Origin: Dictyophora rubrovolvata
Lineage: Eukaryota > Basidiomycota > Agaricomycetes > Phallales > Phallaceae
Assembly (NCBI GenBank): GCA_029959195.1
Contig: CP114119.1
Span: 992,001-1,056,000, forward strand
Reading direction: 5' to 3'
Length of the DNA: 64,000 nucleotides
Shown: in pieces, positions 46,571 to 58,381 of the stretch
How positions within the stretch are numbered: position 1 is the stretch's first letter
Layout of the letters: each line of letters begins with the position of its first letter
Notes under the pieces: generated by a model
The model's input: the letters and a program-made list of their open reading frames with translations, nothing else
Told to the model about the DNA's origin: nothing
Databases searched by the model: none
Position numbers and translations under genes: made by a program

Positions 46571-48090
46571 TCACTGAGAAAAAGTAGACAAGACGGTGAT
46601 CTCGATGGAGGTGCGCTCGATGCCGTATTCAGTGTAGGTGCAGGTGAAGGACTCAAGACCGTTGACGCGACCGACGGTGGTTCCCGTGGTCAACCCATTC
46701 TTCACGACGAGCAGGCACTTCTCACCGTGGACATCGAGGTGCTGGGGATTGCGGATCTCGTTGTCCTGAACGACGCCGTGGGCCTGGAGGAGACCATCCT
46801 GGGGGTACCGGTAGGTTGCTCGATCGACAGGCTGAGGGAACATTGTGTTGCGAAAGTCAGGGACCGAGAGTTTACCGCCTGCGGAGGAAATAAAAGTAAT
46901 AGTCAGCTAAAATTAAAGACAAGAAGACAGGAGATGGAAAACGCGACAAGAGATGAAGAAGGCGAGAGATGGAGACGAGATGGAGACGAGATGGAGACGA
47001 GATGGAGACAAAAATATGGAAAAAGACGTACCGACGTAGACCTTGTTTCCCTTAAACGTAGACCAATCAATCATCTCGTTGTACAGCTCAATCAGGGCCC
47101 AGTCTTTGGTGAAACTGTGGGGCTCGACTGAGACCTCGATCTTCTCGGAATGAAGCACGAAGCCAATGACGCGCTGGTCAGGGATGGTCCGGCGCTTGGT
47201 GATTTCGTCGTGGATCGCGTTCGCCTTCTCGGTCTCCTCCGTCGCCTTCACCACCAACCCCTTGAGCTCCTCGCGCCTCTCGGTGACCTCTCCCACTACG
47301 GGCTCCCCCAGCCTGCCAAGCACGTCCTTCCAGTTTTCGATGGAGGCGAGGAGGTTGCCGATGGTGCCCATCATGGCCTTGATGGCGTTGTTGTAGCCCA
47401 AGTTACCGAGCGCGACGAACTCCTCACGAGCCCGGCCTGTGTTCCTACGCGTCATGCCCGTGTTGGCGTAGACAAAAGGGGGACGGGCGACGTGGGCGCA
47501 GGTCAGGATGGCGGTGCGCTTGTTGTCTTTGCCAAGGCGGAAGTAGAGAGCGGCTGTGCCCTCGTAGTCGGGGTACTTGAGGCCTGAGGGGTGCGGTGGA
47601 GAGACTGAGAGCGGTGGTGAAGGGCTTTCGCAGGTCGGGGACACCGTCGAGGAGGGGGTTGAACGAGAGGAGCTTGGGGTCGGCGGCCACGGAATGAGTG
47701 ACTACCGACTCGACAAAGGCCACCTCGATGGCGGGGAAGCCAGCCTGGGCCTGGGCGAGGATCTCCTTGACGACGGTGGCAGCGGCAACGGCGGGGTCGT
47801 AGAGGAGGGAGTAGGGCTTCACACCGATGGAGAGGATGAGTGAGCAGAAGGGCTTGGCCTCCTGGGCGTCGGCGTAGGCGAGGGGGTTGATGCACGTCCA
47901 CTGTACGCCCATGGAGTCGAGCTCGTTGTAGATGCGCTTGCCGATAGAGAGCCAAGTGCCCCCAATGGCGTGACGATACACGGGACGCGCCTCGCGTTCG
48001 ATGGCCTGGGCTTGAGGACCCTTGTGGACGTGCCATAGAAGTCGCTGTACGCGTTGGGGTACTTGTCAGCGAGGCGGGACGCACTTTAGA
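46571..48090 (-). pseudogene. Broken copy of a trypsin-like-fold basidiomycete protein family
   Basis: GC-rich minus-strand remnant of a family I recall from agaric genomes as multi-copy and of unknown role. Recognisable parts are ASRLADKYPNAYSDFYGTST, YRHAIGGTWLSIGKRIYNEL, LILSIGVKPYSLLYDPAVAA, EGTAALYFRLGKDNKRTAIL with TCAHVARPP, GFVLHSEKIEVSVEPHSFTK with DWALIELYNEMIDWSTFKGN, and after an intron (46879-47031) GKLSVPDFRNTMFPQP and CLLVVKNGLTTGTTVGRVNG. TCAHV and KDWALIEL would hold the His and Asp of a chymotrypsin-type triad. The serine-containing GDSGS part expected next is missing, and the frame stops at 46571. Two frame changes without introns lie at about 48020 and 47580, and no start codon is found upstream. 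It therefore looks non-functional. Confidence 0.6.
46966..47009. repeat. 11-base minisatellite, four copies, inside an intron
   Basis: Four perfect copies of GAGATGGAGAC lie in tandem at 46966-47009. They sit inside the only clear intron (46879-47031, 153 bases) of the trypsin-like remnant, which is why that intron is more than twice the usual size here. Confidence 0.85.
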
Positions 48091-48306
48091 GCGGGAAGAG
48101 TAAGAAGGCTTAGACGCAAGGAGTATATACTAAGCGGGGGCGGGGGGGCGGAGCTTGTGGGTGACTATGTACGTGAGACGCAAACTCGTAAGACAGCGTT
48201 TGTCACGTGCCCGAAACAGATATCCGAGACGGAGCCAGTGCAATTCTACATAATCCCTTTAATTACCCAGACTTTCCCTTTTCGCACTTCTAATTTTCTC
48301 AGCCTC

Positions 48307-50856
48307 ATGCTCAGCACAACCCTACTCCGGACCACATTGTCCGTATCAGCAACTCGCACAATGTCGACGATCGTTGGCTTAAATGCCGTTGCACGCGCCA
48401 AAGCAGAAACCATCAGTAAAAATTGGAAAGGCACAAATGCAGCAGGAGGGAAAACCAAGTGGGTCGATTTTAAGGAAACCAACAATACATGTTCTAATAG
48501 GATATACCGATGTTTATAGAAATTTCATCAATGGTCAGTTTGTGGAAAGTCAAGCGACCGAATGGATAGACGTTCTTGATCCTGTGAGTCACCTAAAGCC
48601 ACGAGACTCTGCTATATTCAACTCAAATAAACTTCCTTTCAGTCCACTCAAACACTATTGACACGAGTTCCACAAACCACCTCGGAGGAATTCTCACAGG
48701 CCGTGCGAGCCGCTTCTAAAGCTTTTGAATCGTGGCGACACACTAGTTTATTGACTCGGCAGCGTTTCATTTTCGAGTAAGCTTTGCTTTGATTTTATCT
48801 TATATCTGTGTTATTGACTTTACGTCGATAAAGACTTCAAAGATTAGTTCGAGAAAATCAAGATTCAATAGCCGAATCCATTGTATTAGAACAGGGCAAA
48901 ACGTTTGCAGGTGAGTGTAGGTTTATTTTCCATTACATTTTGAAATGGACATCCCTCTTTAGATGCGCGCGGTGATGTCCTTCGAGGTTTACAAGTGGTT
49001 GAAACGTAATGTTTTACCTTTTAATGACTTTTTTCCAGCATTGAGAGCCCTTCATTCAGTGCGGCAGGAATTACTTCGACTCTTATAGGCGATAAACTAG
49101 AAGGTCTGATCTGAATCAGGCTATATCCATTCACAGTAATTCATATTCGGATTAGTTAGCAAGGATATGGATACGGAGACGAGACGTGTTCCACTCGGTG
49201 TTTGTGCCAGGTGTGCCCTCTATATGCACCATATTATTGAATCACAGAATTAATCCCTCCGTACAGTGTTGCGCCTTTCAACTTTCCGGCGTATGTTTTC
49301 AACAGATTGATTTTCTGATACAACAATAATTCTTTCGCTCAAAATAGCATGATTCCTTTATGGACCATTCCGATGGCATTGGTTACAGGAAATACTTTGG
49401 TTATAAAGCCTTCCGAGCGCGACCCAGGAGCAGCAATGATGATCGCCGAGCTTTGTGAACGGGCTGGTTTACCACCCGGTGTACTTAACGTTGTTCATGG
49501 AAAAGTGCCAACTGTGAATGCAATCTGTGATCATCCAGACATCAAGGCCATTAGTTTCGTAGGCGGCGATAGAGCAGGTCGCAGTATATACGAACGGTAA
49601 TTCTTGATAGACAATCTACTCACGACTTCTCATTAACATTGATTTCTAGGGGTACTAAGAACGGCAAGCGCGTGCAGGTAAGAAACATGTTACACAAAGC
49701 AAAAACGTATATGCTAATCGTCTTCTTAAGGCAAACATGGGAGCGAAGAATGTATGTTTCAGTTTCAGCCCTTTTTATTCTTCTCTTTAAGCTTTATTAG
49801 CATGCTGTTGTTATGCCGGATGGTAAGGAAAATTTATGTTTATTTTTCTGGCTTGCTAACAGTTTTAAAGCGAATCAAAACTTGGCACTCAATGCCTTAA
49901 TTGGTGCTGCATTCGGTGCTGCAGGCCAAAGATGTATGGCAATATCCGTCGGTACGTAAAGAATCGAATTCAATTGTGTAATTTCGTTTCAAGCTCCTTT
50001 TAGTAATTCTTATTGGCACTGCACGAGGATGGCTACCTGAACTTGTCCGCCGGGCTCAGAGCTTGAAAGTTTCAGGTGGATTTGAATCTGGTGCTGATTT
50101 GTTAGTTCAAGGCTTCTTGCATTACGTTAACAGCAGCTGATTCTCCGTAAGGGGACCTCTAATATCCCCCGAAGCTAAGATTCGTGTGGAGTCATTAATT
50201 CAGTCATGTTCTGACGAGGGAGGCAAAATCCACTTGGACGGTCGCGGCATTAAAGTCCAAGGCTATGAAAATGGCAACTTCGTTGGTCCGACTATTATCG
50301 AAGGTACCACCAACATGAGGAGTTACAAGTCAGTGATTTTCTTCCCTTCCTTCGCATATGTGAACCTAACGCCATTTGTTTACTTTCAGGGAAGAAATCT
50401 TTGGCCCTGTTTTGTTTATACTTAATGTTGACACCCTCGATGAAGCTTTGTCAATTATCAACCGGAATAAGTATGGCAACGGTACAGCGATATTCACACA
50501 ATCAGGGGCAACTGCTCGCAAGTTTGAGCATGATGTTAACGTAGGTCAAATTGGAATTAATGTCCCTATACCTGTCCCCCTTCCAATGTTCTCCTGGAGT
50601 GGAAACAAGGTACGTTTTTAATGAGTATATTTGACTTGACGTTGGTTTCGACCTGAGTTTCAGGGAAGTTTCTTAGGGGACATTGGATTTTATGGAAAGA
50701 ATGGGTTGAACTTTTATACCCAATACAAGGCAAGTTTCAGTTATAAACGGGATGTTGCCTATGCTCATTGGTTTTATGCAGACCACCACTAGTCTTTGGA
50801 GGAGCGAAGATGCTCTTGGTAGCAAAGCCTCTGTCGACATGCCAACCATGAAATGA
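48307..50856 (+). CDS. Methylmalonate-semialdehyde dehydrogenase (CoA-acylating)
   Basis: Mitochondrial ALDH6-type enzyme of valine and pyrimidine catabolism. It oxidises malonate or methylmalonate semialdehyde to acetyl- or propionyl-CoA. The leader [20 protein letters not shown] suits mitochondrial import. Signature blocks are [118 protein letters not shown], the catalytic-Cys region [34 protein letters not shown], and the family end [20 protein letters not shown] with [20 protein letters not shown]. The gene is cut by more than a dozen short introns, among the densest here, yet all catalytic regions are intact. The stop is at 50854-50856. Confidence 0.94.
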
Positions 50857-51054
50857 TATATCTTCAGCAAACTAACAATTGTATTTGTACTTATTTGAAC
50901 GAGACTATATCAAAGATTATGACTATTGTGTGACATGTTCAAGTTTCGCTCAGAGCCAGTGCAACTTGCTTCAATTACGGGCGGCAAGCTCGCAGGGTTG
51001 ACTTTTATCCAAGCTCGCGCCGTTAGCAAGAAGACCAGACAAATTTATTTTCTT

Positions 51055-53945
51055 ATGATACGAAACTCTCGTTCTTTAAGTTCAAGGACAAGACTTTGTT
51101 TACAGAAGCGACGCTATTCAAGTTCGTTGTCGCGCTATGTCGACATAGCACCCGAAGTTCAGGACGCATTACAGTCCAAACTGCCCGTCGTCGCCCTTGA
51201 GTCAACCATAATAACACATGGAATGCCATACCCAACCAATTTAACTACAGCCTTATCCGTAGAAACGCAAGTCCGGTCCACCGGTGCTATACCAGCGACG
51301 ATTGCCATTCTTAAGGGCCGCATTATTATAGGAATGACCAAGTCACAGCTGGAGTATATATCTGTGAATAATAGTTCTGAAGACTTTATCAAGGTTTCCA
51401 GAAGGGATATAGCTCCTATGGTCGGTCTTAAACTGTCGGGAGGGACCACTATCTCTGCTACATCCCTCATAGCTTCTTCAATCGGGATTAAAGTAAGAGT
51501 CGATTCAGAGACGTACAACTTCAGTTCAGTATTAACGTTTTTCCTAGGTTTTTGCTACAGGTGGTTTGGGGGGTGTTCATCGTGGTGGTGAAGTAACATG
51601 GGATGTTTCTGCTGATCTTACGGAAGTCAGCCCCCAACAAATTTCTTTCGCCAACCCGTCTTATTCTAATCCACACTAGTTAGGGAGGACACCGATCGCT
51701 GTTGTATCCGCAGGGGTCAAATCGATTTTGGATATAGAGAGAACCCTTGAATATTTGGTAAGTAGTATGATGGAGCGCTATGCAAAAGTTCAACGTTCTG
51801 GTTTTCTTGGGTTCAATATGCGGGCTTAGGAAACACAAGGCGTCTCCGTAATAACATATGGACCAAATAGAAAGTTTCCTGGGTTTTATGTTCCAGATTC
51901 TGGCTACAAGGTATTTTCGCTAAATGGGGTGGGTCCATCTGATGTACGAAAGAAACTAGAGTCCTTGGAGCGTGAATTCTCCGGAGGAAGCGGCCAAAAT
52001 CATTGGTTTGTTCGTATATGTTTCACTCCGAAAAATATTGACGATCTCCCCTAGAGGCTAATCATATTCTGAATCTACAAAGCGGCATACTATTTGCTGC
52101 TCCAATTCCGGAGCGATTCTCAAAGGATGCCGCTATAATTCAAGAGGCCGTAGATAGGGCAGTCAAGGAATCGGAGGAGAAACATATCAATAAGCTCGGA
52201 AAAGAAGCGACACCATGGATCTTGCGACGAGTAGCCGAACTTAGTCAAGGAAAATCTCTTCCTAGCAGTGAGTCCTCGAGCTAAGGGGTATTACAGTCAT
52301 CCTCAAGTCCTAACAGATATAGCTTTAATTGAAAATACTGCTCGTATTGGTGGCCAGATTGCTGTGGAATATGCTAAACTACGGTGTGGTGGTGAAAGTT
52401 CTTCTAAGGCAAGTTTGATTTACCGACGCTGATTCCGTCTGTTGATGGAAATATAGTAGACCTTCAATTTTCCTACTACTAAACAATTTGAATGTATTGA
52501 CCCAACGGCTTCAAATGATGTTTCTATGGAAGTGTCTGCAGCTGTGCATCAAGGCTCAAAAACCCTTTTAGTCATTGGAGGAGCCGTAATGGATGTGATC
52601 GGTCAACAGGATAGCAGCAGCCTGAACAGTTTACATACTACTTTCCCCGGAAAAGTGAAGTTCTCCCCTGGCGGCGTAGCCCGCAATGTCGCAGAGGCAG
52701 CGCATCGAATACTGAGCACTTCACAAAATTCGCGAGACACTCAAGTCTTGTTGATCTCCCCTGTAGGGAATGATTATGCTGGGGAAACACTAGTAAATGA
52801 CTGTAGGCGACTTGGCATGCGGACAGACGGGATACTCTTCAAAGAAGGACGTACCGCCATTTGCAGCCAGGTGCTGGATTCAAATGGTGAACTCCTGACT
52901 GGGATAGCGGATATGTCTATTCTGGAGATGGCGGAGTCGACGCCGGTACGGTTCGTTTACGTTTTATTATTACCGGATGATCAAGTTAACTTTTGGTGCA
53001 GATATTGTCACTAGTAGAGACGCAACTGCCTGGACTGATCGCTTTTGATGCCAATTCCGGTCCACAAACCCTATCTGATATACTTACACACTGTGTCAAG
53101 CGTCAAATACCCAGTATGTTTTTTTTTCTTTCATTTTTTGCTGATATATCTATAAGGTTTCTTTTTCTTTCTATATAGCGTTCTTTGAACCCACATCCGT
53201 TCCAAAATCAACATATATTTTACCTGCTCTAAAGAATGTCCTTCAACTAGAACACTATCAGAGCGCACCAGTTACATTTGCCTCGCCCAATCGTTTAGAA
53301 TTATCACATATGTATGAAGCAATGAAACTGTCAGAGGATACCTTGATTGGAGGCCGCTTTTGGTGGACCGTCATGGACGATCTTGCTCTAGGAGAAACCT
53401 ATCGATCTAATCTTGCAAATTTCTCGGAAACTATCCACATGAGTGAAGGGCTGAATCTGTTTGAAGAAGGTATACTTCAGATGGCCGTGAATCTTATACC
53501 ATTCTTTCAACATTTATTTATTAAGTTGGGAAAGCACGGTGGGTACTTCAAGTTCGAACACGATGGCCACTGTATAAAGTTCGACGATTGAATTCTAGGT
53601 GTCCTGGTTGTCATGAGAATTCCAACGGATATTGACGAATTTTCCTGGAAAGATGAGCGGTCTTCGGTGGCGAAACGTCAAATTCTGGCTAAAGGCAAAA
53701 ACTCGTTACTCGTCTTGAAGCATTATCCTGCCCTTAGCCTCAAACAGAGGATAATTAGCGTGACAGGGGCAGGCGATTCGTTTGCCGGTTCTTTGCTCAC
53801 CGATTTGATTGGAAAGGAAGTCCTTCCTCCAACTCCGTTGGATGAGGCGATCGAAAGAGCACAGTACGCGGCCGTTCTCTCGTTGATATCACCTGAAGCA
53901 GTATCACCCGAGTTACGATTTGGGCATAGAAACATGTTTGTATGA
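51055..53945 (+). CDS. Fused pseudouridine-5'-phosphate glycosidase and pseudouridine kinase
   Basis: A single protein for pseudouridine salvage. The kinase half phosphorylates pseudouridine, and the glycosidase half splits pseudouridine 5'-phosphate into uracil and ribose 5-phosphate. It begins [20 protein letters not shown], a likely mitochondrial leader. The glycosidase domain (51120-52420) shows [77 protein letters not shown] and [19 protein letters not shown]. After a linker (about 52450-52540), the pfkB kinase domain starts [19 protein letters not shown] and carries [37 protein letters not shown] and the catalytic [19 protein letters not shown]. About ten exons join in frame, for example [16 protein letters not shown] at the intron near 53543-53600. 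Fusion of the two is common in fungi and other eukaryotes, but they are separate in E. coli. Confidence 0.93.
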
Positions 53946-54093
53946 CAAGAAACTTTTAAAATACACGAGATTTCATCTGGGGACCATCTACAGTGCACCT
54001 AGGCCATGAATAGTTGGGTTTCAAGGATTCATATCCTAGGTATCACTGCATCCGGTTCCGTGGACGCTTTGCGCCAGGAGATGTGAACACTTC

Positions 54094-54127
54094 AAGAAAC
54101 AAGATGAGATAAGAAACAAGATGAGAT
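54094..54127. repeat. 17-base direct tandem repeat
   Basis: AAGAAACAAGATGAGAT occurs twice in tandem at 54094-54110 and 54111-54127, followed by an A/G-rich run. It lies between the convergent 3' ends of the pseudouridine enzyme gene and the Argonaute gene. Confidence 0.8.
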
Positions 54128-54196
54128 AAGAAAAAAGAAAGAAAAGAGAGAAAAGTCAATATTTCATTCAATATAAATTAATAGTCAAATGCCGTG

Positions 54197-57100
54197 TTAA
54201 ATCCAGTACATGGTTCGACCCATGCTTGGATGGACGGGGGCGAAACTCTATGAATTATTTGAATCACATGAACCGGGTCAGCTCCATGAAACTTACTCGT
54301 TTGTGACTGTCGAGAGACTCATCACCAGAGGTAATGCTGGACCCATCATCGCCTTCACGGAGGAGGCTTGAGTGGAACTTTCCTCTCCTGCAAACCAACT
54401 AAACGGGTCTTTAAACAAGAAAATTAAGTATATATTAAGGCAGGTCTTACATCCGCATCTAAAATGCAAATTAGTTATAATGAAGCTTTCCAAGATAGTA
54501 TTGTACTCACAATAGACAGGAGCAGGGATCGAGACGGAACGTGTTGCACGACCGTACACCTGACGCAAAATTACATCTTACTCTCCGGAAGATAACACAA
54601 AAACACTTACGTGACAAAGCGCATAAGAGATGTTCTGAATGGCATCAGGGTGCATGTTCAATTCATCATAAACCACGGTATAATGAGCGGATCGGCTCGC
54701 TGATATAAACCATGAGGAGAATCGCGCATAACAAGAGACTAAACACATACTGCCCAAAATTCCACCGTGAGACTGCAGATAAAAGTCATGATCAATAGGA
54801 TGGACAATTCCTCGGTCAACGACAAGCCCCGCGGGACAATTCCCACTTCGGTCGGCTTGTTGGTTGTCACGAGGGAAAAATCTAACATGGTGTCTTTTCC
54901 CAACAACGATGTAAACCAATCGCGTCTGTAGACCTTTGCTCTTGATGACATCTGCGCATATAATAAGTCCATCATGACATGATACACGAATCAAACCTTA
55001 CTTACTACGCAAGATTTTGATCTCTTCCCTGGCGATAACTTCGAATTGCCCATCAGACAATCCGTCTCTATCGAGAACGTTCACATCTATACTGATCCAT
55101 ATGAAATGCCAGGTAACATACCGATAAAACAAAATTCTTGTGGGGAATACGTTGAGTTTCTCGGCCTGCTTTCGATATTCGTTAAACGTATTGATAGCAT
55201 GCTGAATAAATGTCAACTATGAAAATTAAAATGACTTCAATGGCATTTACCTCCACCATTGATTCCAAATCCTCAATGAACTCTTGCCTACATTCTTGAA
55301 CGGCTGTGGATGCGACATAACGAGACATATGTCCATCCACAGATGATACTAAACCAGAGACAGACGGTTTGTTAGAGCCGGCCCCCGCGTGTCCGACATC
55401 GGCGCCTGTAAGCCATAGTCAGAGAGGCAGAATCAAGATCTAGGGCTATTACATTACCTATGACCATCGTCGGTTCCTCATTAAACCACTGTGCAGCTCT
55501 GAGATGTTCAGCTGGGATCCAATTCACACCTCCCATACGAATATTGACTCTTAAGATATCTCAATTAGCACAAAAATACAAGAATGGATGGCAGGTTGTG
55601 AGACGTACTTGAGGGCTAGATTATTGTGATATTGATTGTTCGCCTTCAAAATTTTGCTACCTTTCTGCAATGCGAGAAAAATCATTGGCCGGTCGTATTG
55701 ACATCGTTTTTTCAGGCGACTTACAACACATTGAGTGGCACATCCGATAGTACAATCACCCCAGCTCTTTGTGCGGGCAATTATATCCGCAGCTGAATCC
55801 GGCACGATGATAAACAGTAAGGGCTTGAATCCCTTAAATTGATCAGATATATTTTTTCCGGCATTACTCAGTTGCTATTCAATTTTCTTTAGGAGGTTGA
55901 ACAATCCTGGACAAAGTGCTTACTGATTCAATATCCCCTTGAGGATTAGCTTCGATAACGGGCGGCCGTTCATCGGGAAATTCTGGGTATTTTTCAAAGG
56001 GGGTGTCATGTAACAGGTTGGAACTTACTCATTCCTGTACATAGCTCAGAAAATTTACAGAAGCAAAGTAGAAGAAAGTGTCTTCACCTAATTCCCGACA
56101 TGCCTCTCTGAAAGTAAAGGCAAACCGTTCGACGTCGGACGCATGCATTCTTGTGAAGAGAACAAAACCCCACGATCTGATGGTTTTGGAATCATATAGC
56201 TTCTGATCTAGTACATTCCAGCCGCCACTTCTCGGATTCTATGAAGCGTAAGAGTCTGTGCGTCGACAGTTGTTTATCAGGAGTTTTACCGTTCTGGACG
56301 ACTTGTACTGCAGCGACGGAGTAGGCAGTACTCTCGCTTGAACCAGTAAAGGCTGCGTGGTGTCAACTGTAAAGCCGGCGTGAGACAAAAAGTCCGATTG
56401 GTGATATTTCAAGACCTATAATTCGGGAGTAAAGACAGTCTGATTGAAATCAATGCAGAAGAACTGACCAAGGGAGCTTTTTGTATTTCTTCCAATCTTT
56501 TGTGCTGATGGCAGTGACGTTAAAAACAACATCAGGGCTCTATGAGAAAGATACTTACAGCTTTCAAAACAGAGGAAGTTAACACAGAAGAAGTTAAAGC
56601 CGGTGAAAGTCGCTTCTTGTAGAATTGACCCTCCTTTATTCTCAAGAGTTCAATAGGATAGACGATGCCTTTGCCAAATCCAATGCAAATTGCTTTTCCG
56701 AGACCGAGATTATAATTGTAGGTCCGTCGAAAATATTCCTAAACGGTGTTATGTATGATTAGTAGTTCATACTAAGTGTGTACATCATACCGTGATCGTC
56801 ATAGTTTCGTCGTCTTTCTCAAACTCATAGTCGTCGGCACCCTTCACAACAATTTCTTTGATTGGTCTTGTTTTAGGGCTTGCTCCCGGGGGCAATCTTG
56901 GAACGGCCGAGTAAACAAGAAGTCCTTTGAGGAACCTAGTCAACGAGCGGACAGCAGATTGCGAAATGCGGTTGGCAAACAAATCGTTAATATTCCTGCA
57001 ATTCAAGTGAAGCTTGACAACATCGATAAGTTGACCTCCTTGATACCTAGCTCAAATAGTTACGTCTCTATTACATGCATATAAGCAGAATAATAACTGA

Positions 57101-58085
57101 CATGACAGTGGTGGAGATATCCACATTGATAAGGAGATGGTCGACAGAGAGTTTGACCGCTCTAGAAAAAAGTTAGACGGAAGTAGCAACGAATAAGGTC
57201 CATACTAACTGAAAATATCCACGCCATACTTCTAGGCCTTGGCCTATGTTCTAAGAGGGATTAAAACGTATATTGAAAAATAGTAGAAAAAAAACTTGCC
57301 GAACTAGCGTTGGTAAAGAAGGAACGTGCATTTGAAGGATATGTCCTGCGCGTATTATTTAGCGTAAAAATTTAAAGAACGGTTATGATACTGTACAAGA
57401 CAGGTCCCATTCTGATGAGGACGTTCAACAGCGTCATCGAGGTTAATTCCTCGGATTGCATTTTGCCGCGACCCTCGATAACAGCCCGCAGACAGCTTGA
57501 TAGAAAATATATGAGACAAGTGTTTCGCCGTTGGAAAGGTCATCTTACCTAGGATTGATCCGCGCGACTTGTTTGATAGTCACACTAATGCCTTTAGCAC
57601 GTCGCGCTTTTGCTTGCTCGACGTTCCCACGATATACGGCGAGCTGTAATTAACATTAAAGGTCAAGATTCAAATCGGCAAACCGATGAAGAGTTACCGT
57701 TGCGCTGTTGTTAGGGAGATTTAAAGGCTGGGAGCGAAACATGTTACTCTCACCATCGTACGCAGCCCTTGGATTGAACAATTGCGGATACTGAATTTGC
57801 ATTTTATCCACTATTTCGAGTTTCCGCCTCCTATCGAGTTTTACATCGAAGGCTTCAATAGTTTTTAGTAAAAAGGCGAGATCGGATAGAGCGATATATA
57901 CGCACCAACTGTAGATAAGGATAGCAGAGACATTAAAAGGTGATTAGTGGTTCTGATTATCCTGATCACGTACTGTCATATTGAAAGAAATCGTTGCTTG
58001 GCAATGTCGTTACAATAAAACTGTTTGTATACACCTGCGACTTTTCGCCTTCTTTGCCGTAATATTTGGACCTGGAGGAACTCAT
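54197..58085 (-). CDS. Argonaute (QDE-2-type RNA-silencing nuclease)
   Basis: Core RNAi effector that binds small RNAs and cleaves or silences complementary transcripts. Start MSSSRSKYYGKEGEKSQVYT at 58085, then NSFIVTTLPSNDFFQYD. After the N and linker parts, the PAZ region (about 56570-56800) reads EYFRRTYNYNLGLGKAICIG and GIVYPIELLRIKEGQFYKKR. The PIWI domain shows DVGHAGAGSNKPSVSGLVSS (first Asp), ECRQEFIEDLESMVE (Glu), DRDGLSDGQFEVIAREEIK (second Asp), VVGKRHHVRFFPRDNQQADR, HPIDHDFYLQSHGG and SAHYTVVYDELNMHPDAIQN. The end is YGRATRSVSIPAPVY then YAD, RGKFHSSLL and the terminal SFAPVHPSMGRTMYWI. The fourth catalytic position (His in human AGO2) falls in the YAD motif, so the tetrad is D-E-D-D as in QDE-2. 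About 20 introns are present, and no break is seen. Confidence 0.93.
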
Positions 58086-58381
58086 TGGGGACCAAAAACG
58101 GGGTGGAGGACAAGTGAGTGAAGGACGAGGAAGAGGGGGTGAGAAGAAATACTCTTCACCCGGGAGTGTATAGCTGGAATACTTATATACATACGGGCAC
58201 CCAACTCATCATATCGACCCTCCCGAGTTCTGCAGATTCTTCTGTTACATGTCACATGTCATTATTTACCGCATTTGTAACAACACGTTTTGAATTCACA
58301 TAACTTAAACAGAAACGGAAATGAGTCAACAACATAGTATACTACATATTCATATTATATTCAAAAAATCTGATGTATGAT

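Noticed and set aside
47150-47843. Plus-strand frames opposite the trypsin-like remnant
   Set aside because: They are complements of the recognisable minus-strand family sequence, and are low-complexity Gly/Glu/Asp-rich.
47503-48084. Long Arg/Pro/His-rich minus-strand frame in the GC-rich segment
   Set aside because: GC-rich DNA leaves several frames open. The frame that matches the known family is a different one, and this frame has no recognisable motif.
54197-58085. Prokaryotic-type Argonaute or transferred gene
   Set aside because: About twenty spliceosomal introns, a PAZ domain and a QDE-2-like C-terminus show an ordinary fungal Argonaute.
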